Shown here piece by piece: positions 54,201-62,470 of a stretch of 64,000 bases of DNA. The notes beneath the pieces are model-generated. The model saw only the letters and a program-made list of their open reading frames with translations, made no database searches and was not told the DNA's origin. Source of the stretch: Taibaiella sp041660405 (GTDB lineage Bacteria > Bacteroidota > Bacteroidia > Chitinophagales > Chitinophagaceae). Position 1 is the first letter of the stretch. Every line of letters starts with the position of its first letter. Location of the stretch: assembly GCA_041660405.1 (NCBI GenBank), contig JBAZWL010000007.1, positions 108,019-172,018 on the forward strand, written 5' to 3'. The position numbers were made by a program, and so were the translations under genes.

Positions 54201-54264
54201 GTTGTGCTATGGCAATATAGGAAAAGACTGCCATGGCAGTCACCAGCATAATCAGATGCTTCAT
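51211..54264 (-). CDS. beta-propeller/Y_Y_Y sensor histidine kinase, 1017 aa
   Basis: A signal peptide (residues 1-20) is followed by regulator-type propeller repeats (FNSENGLPQNSIKAI; DEYGFIWMASEAGLLRYDGR; SENREGSIWIGTVKSGLYRI; ENDTTCWIGTEGHLFRF). A Y_Y_Y domain (about 640-720) and one membrane segment (about 728-750) come next, then a coiled coil. The kinase core has ENITHDVNAPLKYL with the phospho-acceptor His near 801, the N box LIDNALKNT near 915, and DTGRGIS and SGFGFIIVKEI. No receiver or AraC domain is fused, so a separate regulator is needed; the LuxR-type protein encoded next to it is the obvious candidate. The ligand binds outside the inner membrane and is unknown. Confidence 0.92.
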   Translation of the reverse strand: MKHLIMLVTAMAVFSYIAIAQHVSDFDIKHFNSENGLPQNSIKAIAPDEYGFIWMASEAGLLRYDGRNFKVYNKKNTGTLTSRMIDLKKNPLDEGLMAISESRKMLQIKQGKATVSKHNFYSVFFPHWDHIVNAGHPVFDLPFLKQKQIDSIVLPVGNNLTAILTLNSVLWYKGSTLISHIPIKPIKDFSWVFILDGTLFLSYDQLTTDIIERVEPGKISKVQITGDFLKQIKGNKPAGHFFETNNVTNAVYLYSGQYLYQVKQLPDGNVNTKLVLYGFDLVAHQIIRAYYDSTQVRFFLGSKTEGLYVLSKKKFFTARYVSKNPFVNVLYSLTPLNDSSVLTGAGTVFFTRKDAQPEERRSLLERPGNLGYVLFRSGKNYLWFRDSRYVYQLDPDARYVIRKWSVPAVSAISENREGSIWIGTVKSGLYRIDSSGELSRVLNTTDHINCIEWENDTTCWIGTEGHLFRFFPQSGKIDTFTALNNKVVRSLYISRTGEIWICSYENGLYLLKEGKLTSFPIDGYPALQTVHKILEDKNGFFWISTNNGLYQVSRSDLLRHHHDPTFRPYYFRYGSENGFLTNEFNGTGPNAATKVPNGFFSFASMNGAVFFKPESTIPELPTGKIIIDHIVVDEQEINSEQHQVILNRDFERISITPVTAFLGDYANLKYEFNLNNSTHWQTLTGESVIFSTLPSGHNYLTIRKRSGFGKNSYVYCTLDIHVLPAWWDHTWFYLILLVLLFLLFWITVWFRTRYWRHRSKRFEEGVQNRTLELNEMILELERSEEKLSDQLHFQRMLNENITHDVNAPLKYLTIYTGEMVEQIRNNKLPDINEAEHIHSSTNNIYTLVENLTQFLKTKYKQPTLSSINVWKLVQQKLELFSIGAKRKSILLKNEIGHNLFINQNETLLGILLHNLIDNALKNTVKGSILITAHQEKEGEVSLRIRDTGRGISEEQVQQYNTVFKSTAALKSDTPSGFGFIIVKEIAKILQVSIHIESELNKGTEITVTISGYHSALL

Positions 54265-54382
54265 TGTAGAAATGGCTTGGTATTAATTGGTTCAGGCACA
54301 TTTTGTTTTCACAAAATGCGGGACTTATTGGCATTCGTCCTGTGGCCAAATATAAGAAGGGAAAGTTTCTTAAATAAATAAT

Positions 54383-54402
54383 TTGTAGACATAAATCTAC
54401 AA
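54383..54402. promoter_or_regulatory. TTGTAGA-N6-TCTACAA palindrome, site 2
   Basis: TTGTAGA / cataaa / TCTACAA, with 7-bp perfect arms. It lies 31 bases before a TACTTTTA element on the plus strand and about 120 bases before the start of the kinase on the minus strand. The spacer is identical to that of site 3. Confidence 0.8.
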
Positions 54403-54433
54403 GCCTTTGCTTGTGTGTTCCATATAAAGGCTC

Positions 54434-54441
54434 TACTTTTA
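54434..54441 (+). promoter_or_regulatory. candidate minus-7 box of the 2385-residue gene
   Basis: TACTTTTA, one base from TAnnTTTG. The same word lies after palindrome site 3 at 62149-62156, 10 bases closer to its palindrome, which is one helical turn. This predicts a leader of about 440 nt. Confidence 0.4.
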
Positions 54442-54639
54442 TGCTGTAATTCAGAAGTTCATTTTTTACGCTGAATTATAGTAAGGTGTAGCACCTCATA
54501 CAAGTAAGTTTAATATCTGTTATTGTACAACTTCGGACTATACTATTACAAATGAAATACAATAAGAACATACTATTCTATTTTTATAACTAAGCCAAAA
54601 TAGCACCAATCCATGAAGGATCAATACCATCCTCCGACT

Positions 54640-54910
54640 TAATTTCCGGTTAACTTAAAATATATATTGTTTCAAGGAAGAGCTCATTTGTAGCTCATCC
54701 TATAGTTTTATTTGCCTTACAGGACCAGTATAGCAGATGAATCGAAAATACCACATCCGTTTGTCATCAGGCCTTCGTATGCAGGAATACCTTCTTGTGC
54801 CTTATCCAAGGAATAATAAGTCATCTGTTCCTGCGTCCGTTGCTTAATAGCTTTAAGCGTTTTTTGAACCAGTTACTAAAACCGTTTCTTTATGAATCGA
54901 CATCTCCACA
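54640..54910 (+). repeat. leader repeat, copy 1
   Basis: Shared with 62262-62470: cttaatttc-g, then caaggaagagc, and near the end tttttgaacca...taaaa followed by gtttctttatgaatcgacat, which includes the start codon and first codons. The middle has diverged. Confidence 0.7.
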
Positions 54911-57900
54911 TTTTCTTAATCCTGTTTCTATGCATGGCCTTCAGGGCAGATGCACAGAAGATCCCGAAGGGGCAGGCTGCTACGGTAGCTAAAGCCGGCC
55001 AATGGCAGCGGGAAACAGCAGAGGGCTTTATTGAAAATAAAGGCCAGCTTAATGACCAAAACGGCAAATTCAATGCTGCAGTAAAATATCTGCTGCACAT
55101 GTCGGGACTTAATGTACAACTCCGTTCCACCGGCTTCAGCTATGATGCCTGGGTGATGGAAAAAGGGACAGAAGCCCATCAGCAATTCCATCGTGTAGAT
55201 ATCGAACTGGAAGGTGCTAACCCGCATGCAGTTCTGGTAGCTGCTCGTCCACATACTGATGCAGTATGTGTGATCAACGAACATGGTTCCTTCGAGGGAA
55301 TCCACAGCTATGGCACCGTAATCTATAGAGACATCTATCCCGGTATTGACCTGGAATTTGTAGCGAAGAAAGGAACCGACAAACCCGTGGAGTACAACTT
55401 CATCATACATCCGGGTGCTGATGCTTCCTTAATTAAAATGAAATATAACAGTGGTTCTGACATCAACCTGAAGAACGGTATGATAGAAATGGACCTGGCT
55501 TTTGGAACGTTAAAAGAAAAGATACCGCTAAGCTATACACAGCAGGACGGTAAAGCGCTGGCAGTACAATACAAACCATTGGACGAGGCCACTGACCTGT
55601 ATGCATTCAATGTGCCCGACTATGACCGTAATAAAACATTGGTGATTGATCCTACGCCAAGTATCGTATGGGCTACTTATTACGGTGGTACCCTTAGCGA
55701 CAATGTGCAAAGTATAGATGTCGATGCTTCTGGTAATATTTATATTGGCGGAGCCACCTCCGGCAGCACCAATAACATTGCTACGGCAGGGACATATCAA
55801 GCTACAGCCCAGGGGTCGACCGACTTCTTCCTGGCGAAATTCACGGCCGCGGGCGTGCGCCTGTGGGGCACCTATGTAGGCGGAGCGGGACAGGAAGTTA
55901 ACGGTCATCCTTCAGGCCCGATGACTATAGCGGTAGATGGCAGTTTTGTTTATCTTACAGGGGCAACCACAAGTACGGGCCTGGGCACCGCAGGTGTCCA
56001 TCAGACGGCCTTTGGAGGAGGGAACTCAGACACGTACCTTGGCAAGTTCAATACTGCTAATGGTACCCGGGTATGGGCTACTTACTATGGGGGGGCAGTG
56101 GATGATTATAGTCTGAATATGTTGGTTCATTCAGATGGGAGTATTATTCTGACCGGACTTACTACGTCTACGACCGGCATAGCGAGTGCAGGAGCTCTGC
56201 AGACCACATTTGCAGGCATCGGTGATGGATATGTCGCCAAGTTCAGTCCCTCTTCTGGCACTCTGATCTGGGCCACCTACTTGGGAGGAACGGGAAATGA
56301 CAGGAGTTATTCCTCTGTTGTAGATGCTGCCGGTAATATCTATGTCACTGGTTTTACCGGATCCGCGACCGATATCGCTACTCCGGGTGCTTTCCAGACC
56401 ACTTTTGCTGGCGGAGCCTTTGATATATACCTGGTTAAAATCAACAGTACGGGTACTACCAAGATATGGGGTACCTATTGGGGCGGTACTACGGAAGAAG
56501 TAGGCTACCAGCTGGAAATAGGTCCGGACAGCAACCTGGTTCTTGTCGGTTCAACGGGGACACATACTAATTTCGGTACCCCTTCATATGGATTAGCTTC
56601 CCCAGGAGCGCTATATCCCGACCCTTTAGGTGGTCGTGACGTGGTCATCGCTAAGTTTACGCCCGATGGCAATCGTCTCTGGTCCACATATTATGGTGGA
56701 CCGGGGAATGATATTGCGACTGATGCAGGCCTGGACGAGAATGGTAATATCCTGTTCGCTGGTGATGGTTTTCAGGCGGGCGTTTCAGCTATTACAGGCA
56801 CGCCCAGTACCAATCTGGCCAGTAATTGCACTTACCAGACGGCTGTGGCTGGTGCTAATGAAGCGTTTGTGGCCAAGATAGCAGCTAACGGTTCCACAGT
56901 TCTCTGGAGTTCTTATTTTGGTGGAGCTGGAGATGATCGGTGTCTCGCGATCAAATACCTGGGCTCTGGCAATTTCGTAATCGGCGGTACAACCAACAGT
57001 ACTTCGGGTATTGCTACAGCCGGAGCACACCAGACTACCGCTACCTCACTTGAGGGTTTCCTCGCCCGTTTCACGGAAGGTCTTGCGCCATCGGATGTAC
57101 AGGTTACTGCTACAACACTTAACCCGATGTCCCAAACGTCCTGCGCACTGGGTATTCCGGCAACGATCATTGGTAATGCTGCGAGCTTATATAATCCTCC
57201 GGGTTTTACCAGTCCTATATTTTATCAATGGCAGGTAGCCGATGCAGCTGCCGGTCCCTGGACTAATTTATCCGGCGAGATATTCAAAGACCTGCAGCCC
57301 CTGGCTTCGCAGACTGCTAAATATTATCGTCGCCTCATATTGGTGAACAATGGATTTTGTGATAAAAAGACAGTGGACAGCTCAACGGCAGCTTCCGTGC
57401 TGATCAACAGCAATACAGCTCCCATTGCCAATGCAGACGGTCCTCAATGGTACCTTTGCGGTGCAGGCGCTAATACAGTGACTTTAACCGGCAGTGCATC
57501 AGGTGGCAGCGGTACTTATACCAGCTACCAATGGTATGCCGGTAGTAACCTTACTACCCCGGTTGCAACATCCACTGCTTATACTCCTACAGTGACCAGC
57601 ACCACAACCTATACGCTGAAAGTAACGGATAATGCAGGTTGCGTAGATGTGGATCAGGTGACCGTTGTACCGGCCATAGCCAATGCTGGCCCTGATGTAA
57701 ATATGTGCGAGGGCAATGGTGGCGTGCAGATCGGCGCTACCGGTATCCCTGGTGGTTCTGTTACCTATGCATGGGCCACGGTATCCGGTTCTCCGGTATC
57801 TTCGCTGAGCTGCACCAATTGTGCTCAACCGATTGCCCAGCCTACCCAAACGACTACTTACCAGCTTACCACGACCGTTACCCGCAAGGGTGGTGCTACC

Positions 57901-60900
57901 TGTACCACTACCGACAATGTAACGGTTACCTTTGTAGCCGCTCCTACAGGAGGAACCACTTTCGGTGGTACGGACAAAACCATTTGCAAAAATACTACGG
58001 TAGTATTGGGTGGTGTCAATGATGCTTCTGCTACTTATAGCTGGTCACCGACATCTTACCTGAGTGCTTCTAATATCTATAATCCTACTTTCAATGCCGG
58101 CACCAACGCTGTACAATGCCCTATGGTATATACGGTTACTGCCGCCAAGAGTGGTTGTGCCTTTACCGATCAGGTCAATGTCAATGTGATCGACGCAGGT
58201 ACCAGCCAGGATGGACAAACAATTGCCTGTCAGAGCTGGAGCTACGGGAATACGAACAACTGTAGCGGAGCTACCTATAGCTGGCAGCTACTAAGCGGTC
58301 CCGGTGTAGTACCTACCGGTACCAGCCTGAGCAATGGTGGAGCCAATGCCTATCTTGTAAACACCGGTGCCGGCAATGCTGTGTATCAAAGGACCACTAC
58401 ACTCAATGGTGTAAGCTGCATTTCGGCCCCTATTACGATTGGCACCTGTGGTGCCGGTGGCGGATGCCCTCTCGCAAATATCCAGGTAGTAACACCGCAG
58501 GGCTGCCCCAAAGTATTTGGCCAGCAGGAACTGCAACTTCGTGTCAATGGAATTAATGTTGCTGACTACAGCTTCAGCTGGACACCCGCAAATATCATGG
58601 ACAATCCGAATGCACCTTCCGTAACCATTACTTCTACAGCTGCAGCCACAGTGAATGTAACACTGACCAATATATATACCGGCCAGGTGTGCACTGTGCC
58701 GGCACTGGCAATCAATAATCCGACCTGGTCACTGCCTGTACTTAACGTATCGGACAAGTTTTCCTGCCCGGCAACGCCTGTGGCTATTGGAGAAACGGCT
58801 GCTGCAGGTTTCTCTTATCTCTGGTCTCCGGCCACAGGACTGAACTCGGCTGTTGACGCCAATCCTGTAGCCAACCTGAATACTTCTGCCGGCTACATGG
58901 TGACCAAAACTGATAACAGCAACGGTTGTAAAATATCAGAGGCTGTTAATGTCAACATCACCAATATTGACTTCGATGCCGGCCCGAGCCACACTGTATG
59001 TAATGGTGCTACCGTTACTTTGGGTACAACACCTGGTGGCAGCTATACTTATAGCTGGACACCAGTGGGCGCTGCGTGGACCAACGGAACTGGTCCGACA
59101 AATGCTAACCCGCAGGTATTGTTTGCAGGTAGTGCTCAAACTTTTAATGTGACGATTACTGATCCCCTGAGCGGTTGCCAGAAAACAGATGCCGTAACCC
59201 TCAGCAATACTATAACTCCCGGTGAATATGCCGGCCCTTCAGTAGGGCCGCTTTGTCCGGGTACTACAGCACAGCTGGGTACTACGGCTGCAGCCAACGC
59301 CAGCTATTCCTGGAGTCCTGCAACCGGTCTGAGCTGCACGACCTGCGCCGATCCTACAATAACAGCAGGTGCTGCGACTCAAATCTATAGTGTTACCGTA
59401 AGCTATCCCGGTTGTTCTACACCGGTGACAGATAATGTGACGGTATCGGTAAATACTTTACCTGCTGTAACACTGACAGACAAAACTATTTGTCCCACAA
59501 CACCAACGAATATCGGTATTGGTGGCAGCGGCAATACAGCCAGCCTGCCCACAGCGGCCAGCTATCAATGGAGCCCGGCCACAGGCCTGAGCTGCACCAA
59601 TTGTGCCAGCCCCAATGCCAATCCTTCGGTCCTGACTACTTATACTGTAACCATCACACTGACCAATGGATGTACCATGACCGAAGATGTGATTGTAACA
59701 CCTGGAGTAACGGCCACAGCCAAACCAGATGCTACAATCTGTCCGGGCGGCAGCGTAGTACTGGGTAGCCCTGCAGTGCCCAATGTGACCTATTCGTGGA
59801 CCGTATTGTCGGGCACAGCAGGCAGTATTACTCCTGCCAACGTAGCTCAGCCAACGGCTAACCCTGTTGTGACCAGCGTATACAGCCTTACAGCTACCGG
59901 TACCGGCCCCAATGCAGGCTGTACCGTAACTGATGCTGTTACCATTACGGTTAAGACTTTACCGGTTTTCGACATCACCGGCAATACTTCGGTATGTACA
60001 GGTGGGGCGACTACTTTATCAGTAAGTCCTGTTGCTCCCAATATCATTTATCAATGGAGCCCGCTTTCCGGTGTGGCTTCGCCAAACAGTGCAACCACTA
60101 CTATAATGCCTTCTGCCACGACAGTATACCGTGTTACCCAGACAGACCTGAACAGCGGTTGCAGTGACTATAAAGAAGCAGTAGTAACAGTATGGCCTAA
60201 CAATGTAACAGCAACCGGTGGTGCTATCACAGTATGCCCAGGTTCGGGTGATACACTTCCGCTTACAATAAGCCCGGTAAGTGGTAATACCATTACCTGG
60301 TCGCCGGCTACTTACTTAAGTGATCCTTATGTTCAAAATCCTGCTATTTACCCGCAGGGTAGTGGTACTTATATCGCAACAGTTACCAACAATACCAGCA
60401 ATTGCAGCGACACAGCTTTAGTAACGGTAACGATGCCTGCTTCCTGTACCGGTTCTGATTACGGTGATGCGCCTGTAGTATATGATGGTGCTGATCCTGC
60501 CAGCCATGGCATATCCGGTCTGCTTAAGATCGGGAACGCAACAGATGCTGAAGGTGGCCCGGTAAGTGCATCGATGAATGCGGCTGCTGTGGGTGACGAC
60601 AACAATGGCCCGATCAATGACGAAGAAGGCATCAGCTTTTTGCCCGTACCTAATACGGCATCCCAGTCGCTTGGTGTTATTGTGAACAGTGTACTGAACA
60701 ATACTGTGGACACGGCTTATCTTGTTTCCTGGATCGATTTTAACCGTGATGGTGATTTCAACGATGCAGGCGAACGGTCCCAGCTTGTGACGCTGCCACC
60801 AGACAACGTTGCCGCCAACCCGTTAATGCAGTTCAACGGATTCAATAACGGTTGTGCTGTGCATGCAGGATTGTCTTATCTGCGCATACGCTTAACTACG

Positions 60901-62049
60901 GATACGACAGGTGGTTGGAAAACCGCTCCGCAAGCCAATGGTATCCGCACGGACGGAGAAGTAGAAGATTATGCCATCACTTTAATGGGTGCAGACTTTG
61001 GCGATGCTCCTGTAGCTTATCCTGCAGTAAGGGCCATGGTTAATCCTGACCTGAACGGTAATGGTGCTCCTGATGCTACAGGTAGTGTATGGCTTGGCGA
61101 CCGTGTGGATTATGATTATAGCTGTAATTATGCAGCTTCTGCAGCAGCCGATGCCGATGATAATGATACTGCAGCGAACGATGAAGATGGCCTGCAGATG
61201 AGTGCCCAGGTGCCTATCGGTACACCAGTACCCTGGACCATTATGGTAAACAGTCAGGGCCCTGTAATTGGTGCACAATGGGGCATGTGGATCGACTGGA
61301 ATGCAGATGGTACATTTGATAATTTCTATTCGAACAGTATTAACACCACAGGCTCTTCAACCGCAGTGACGGTTAATGTAACTGCTCCGGCTAATGCAAC
61401 AACAGGCTTCATTGCCCGTGTGGCAGCTAAGGCCCCGGGTACTCCTTTTGCTATTGGAGATTTTGGTAGCATTATAACTAACGGGGAATGGGAAGACTAC
61501 ATCAGGCTGACACCACTTCCGGTACAACTGATGTACTTTAATGCAATAGCAAAAGGCTGTAGTGCTGAAGTAAGTTGGGCTACCGCTATGGAACACAGCA
61601 GCGATTATTTTGAAGTCGAGCAAAGTATGAATGGTACAGATTGGAAAGCGGTTAAGCGCTTAGAGGCTGCCGGTTCTTCTTCCTCCCTGAAAAAATACAG
61701 CGCTTCTTTGTCATTAACCAGTGGGACCAATAATTACCTACGCCTTAAAATGGTTGACAAAGATGGTCACCAGGAATACAGTATGATCCGTGTATTACGT
61801 TGTGATAACCGGACGCCTATTCTGATCTGGCCTAACCCAACCACTATGAATGTTCAGTTAAGCGGTTTACCTGAAGGTGGTACCATACAAATCTTTGAAG
61901 TTTCAGGTAAGGAAGTCATTCGTGTAAATGATATATCTGTGACAGAATCGATCAGTATAGAAAATTTACCTTCTGCTATATACCAGGTAACTATACTGAA
62001 CAAGAATGGTGAAAGGATAGAAGTGCAACAATTAGTGAAAAGGAATTAA
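54892..62049 (+). CDS. giant type IX-secreted SBBP/GEVED repeat protein, 2385 aa
   Basis: A signal peptide (MNRHLHIFLILFLCMAFRAD, cut after DAQ) is followed by an N-terminal domain (GFIENKGQLNDQNG), then SBBP repeats (about 255-730; units such as ATYYGGTLSDN...DASGNIYIGG). A long row of Ig/PKD-like modules comes next (about 740-1850), with repeated SWSPATGLSC, CPGTT and TYTV motifs. Two GEVED domains open with YGDAPVVYDG (about 1860) and FGDAPVAYPA (about 2040), each with an acidic DDNNGPINDEEG-type motif that likely binds calcium. The C-terminus (about 2300-2385) is a type A sorting domain: IWPNPTTMNVQLSGLPEGG, LPSAIYQVTI, QLVKRN. It is exported by the type IX system. A surface adhesin or scaffold is likely. 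Confidence 0.9.
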   Translation: MNRHLHIFLILFLCMAFRADAQKIPKGQAATVAKAGQWQRETAEGFIENKGQLNDQNGKFNAAVKYLLHMSGLNVQLRSTGFSYDAWVMEKGTEAHQQFHRVDIELEGANPHAVLVAARPHTDAVCVINEHGSFEGIHSYGTVIYRDIYPGIDLEFVAKKGTDKPVEYNFIIHPGADASLIKMKYNSGSDINLKNGMIEMDLAFGTLKEKIPLSYTQQDGKALAVQYKPLDEATDLYAFNVPDYDRNKTLVIDPTPSIVWATYYGGTLSDNVQSIDVDASGNIYIGGATSGSTNNIATAGTYQATAQGSTDFFLAKFTAAGVRLWGTYVGGAGQEVNGHPSGPMTIAVDGSFVYLTGATTSTGLGTAGVHQTAFGGGNSDTYLGKFNTANGTRVWATYYGGAVDDYSLNMLVHSDGSIILTGLTTSTTGIASAGALQTTFAGIGDGYVAKFSPSSGTLIWATYLGGTGNDRSYSSVVDAAGNIYVTGFTGSATDIATPGAFQTTFAGGAFDIYLVKINSTGTTKIWGTYWGGTTEEVGYQLEIGPDSNLVLVGSTGTHTNFGTPSYGLASPGALYPDPLGGRDVVIAKFTPDGNRLWSTYYGGPGNDIATDAGLDENGNILFAGDGFQAGVSAITGTPSTNLASNCTYQTAVAGANEAFVAKIAANGSTVLWSSYFGGAGDDRCLAIKYLGSGNFVIGGTTNSTSGIATAGAHQTTATSLEGFLARFTEGLAPSDVQVTATTLNPMSQTSCALGIPATIIGNAASLYNPPGFTSPIFYQWQVADAAAGPWTNLSGEIFKDLQPLASQTAKYYRRLILVNNGFCDKKTVDSSTAASVLINSNTAPIANADGPQWYLCGAGANTVTLTGSASGGSGTYTSYQWYAGSNLTTPVATSTAYTPTVTSTTTYTLKVTDNAGCVDVDQVTVVPAIANAGPDVNMCEGNGGVQIGATGIPGGSVTYAWATVSGSPVSSLSCTNCAQPIAQPTQTTTYQLTTTVTRKGGATCTTTDNVTVTFVAAPTGGTTFGGTDKTICKNTTVVLGGVNDASATYSWSPTSYLSASNIYNPTFNAGTNAVQCPMVYTVTAAKSGCAFTDQVNVNVIDAGTSQDGQTIACQSWSYGNTNNCSGATYSWQLLSGPGVVPTGTSLSNGGANAYLVNTGAGNAVYQRTTTLNGVSCISAPITIGTCGAGGGCPLANIQVVTPQGCPKVFGQQELQLRVNGINVADYSFSWTPANIMDNPNAPSVTITSTAAATVNVTLTNIYTGQVCTVPALAINNPTWSLPVLNVSDKFSCPATPVAIGETAAAGFSYLWSPATGLNSAVDANPVANLNTSAGYMVTKTDNSNGCKISEAVNVNITNIDFDAGPSHTVCNGATVTLGTTPGGSYTYSWTPVGAAWTNGTGPTNANPQVLFAGSAQTFNVTITDPLSGCQKTDAVTLSNTITPGEYAGPSVGPLCPGTTAQLGTTAAANASYSWSPATGLSCTTCADPTITAGAATQIYSVTVSYPGCSTPVTDNVTVSVNTLPAVTLTDKTICPTTPTNIGIGGSGNTASLPTAASYQWSPATGLSCTNCASPNANPSVLTTYTVTITLTNGCTMTEDVIVTPGVTATAKPDATICPGGSVVLGSPAVPNVTYSWTVLSGTAGSITPANVAQPTANPVVTSVYSLTATGTGPNAGCTVTDAVTITVKTLPVFDITGNTSVCTGGATTLSVSPVAPNIIYQWSPLSGVASPNSATTTIMPSATTVYRVTQTDLNSGCSDYKEAVVTVWPNNVTATGGAITVCPGSGDTLPLTISPVSGNTITWSPATYLSDPYVQNPAIYPQGSGTYIATVTNNTSNCSDTALVTVTMPASCTGSDYGDAPVVYDGADPASHGISGLLKIGNATDAEGGPVSASMNAAAVGDDNNGPINDEEGISFLPVPNTASQSLGVIVNSVLNNTVDTAYLVSWIDFNRDGDFNDAGERSQLVTLPPDNVAANPLMQFNGFNNGCAVHAGLSYLRIRLTTDTTGGWKTAPQANGIRTDGEVEDYAITLMGADFGDAPVAYPAVRAMVNPDLNGNGAPDATGSVWLGDRVDYDYSCNYAASAAADADDNDTAANDEDGLQMSAQVPIGTPVPWTIMVNSQGPVIGAQWGMWIDWNADGTFDNFYSNSINTTGSSTAVTVNVTAPANATTGFIARVAAKAPGTPFAIGDFGSIITNGEWEDYIRLTPLPVQLMYFNAIAKGCSAEVSWATAMEHSSDYFEVEQSMNGTDWKAVKRLEAAGSSSSLKKYSASLSLTSGTNNYLRLKMVDKDGHQEYSMIRVLRCDNRTPILIWPNPTTMNVQLSGLPEGGTIQIFEVSGKEVIRVNDISVTESISIENLPSAIYQVTILNKNGERIEVQQLVKRN

Positions 62050-62076
62050 TGATTGTGGAGTAGCTAAGTTGATTAT

Positions 62077-62104
62077 AGGAAGGGCCGCAGTAGCGGCCCT
62101 TCCT
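62077..62104 (+). terminator. strong hairpin after the 2385-residue gene
   Basis: A 12-bp perfect stem (62077-62088 with 62093-62104), GC-rich centre, agta loop, followed by a short attttg. It terminates the upstream gene and lies directly before palindrome site 3. Confidence 0.8.
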
Positions 62105-62107
62105 ATT

Positions 62108-62127
62108 TTGTAGACATAAATCTACAA
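62108..62127. promoter_or_regulatory. TTGTAGA-N6-TCTACAA palindrome, site 3
   Basis: Identical in all 20 bases to site 2. It lies 21 bases before TACTTTTA and upstream of the partial giant gene. Confidence 0.8.
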
Positions 62128-62148
62128 GTGCTTTTATAATAAAGATTA

Positions 62149-62156
62149 TACTTTTA
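62149..62156 (+). promoter_or_regulatory. candidate minus-7 box of the last giant gene
   Basis: TACTTTTA, the same word as at 54434-54441 and one base from the Bacteroidota consensus. It implies a leader of about 290 nt. Confidence 0.4.
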
Positions 62157-62261
62157 CATCGTAATCGAATAGACTCTTATGTTGCGGTTATTACTGCACT
62201 TAAATGCTCTTTTACTAGCCAATCAAAAACAAATGAACCCATGCACCATCTATTTTTCCGA

Positions 62262-62470
62262 TCTCCTACTTAATTTCTGATTCTATATAGAATATTCTTA
62301 CAAGGAAGAGCATCTTATATGCCCGTCCCGTAATTCTTTGTGCCTATAAATTGCTAACGAATTTACAGTTGAATTCATTTTATACCTATCAAGTTTTTAC
62401 ATCTGCCAAGGTTAAAGATTTTTTAAACCAATTCTTAAAAACTGTTTCTTTATGAATCGACATCTCTACA
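62262..62470 (+). repeat. leader repeat, copy 2
   Basis: Counterpart of 54640-54910. It includes cttaatttctg, caaggaagagc, and the near-identical region across the ATG at 62452 coding MNRHL. Similarity ends within the first ten codons. Confidence 0.7.

Larger units (their letters stand above)
54265..54891. other. 627-base divergent control region
   Basis: This lies between the sensor kinase (minus) and the 2385-residue secreted protein (plus). It holds palindrome site 2, a TACTTTTA minus-7-like element and a long leader whose last part is repeated before the next giant gene. No gene was found. Confidence 0.7.
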
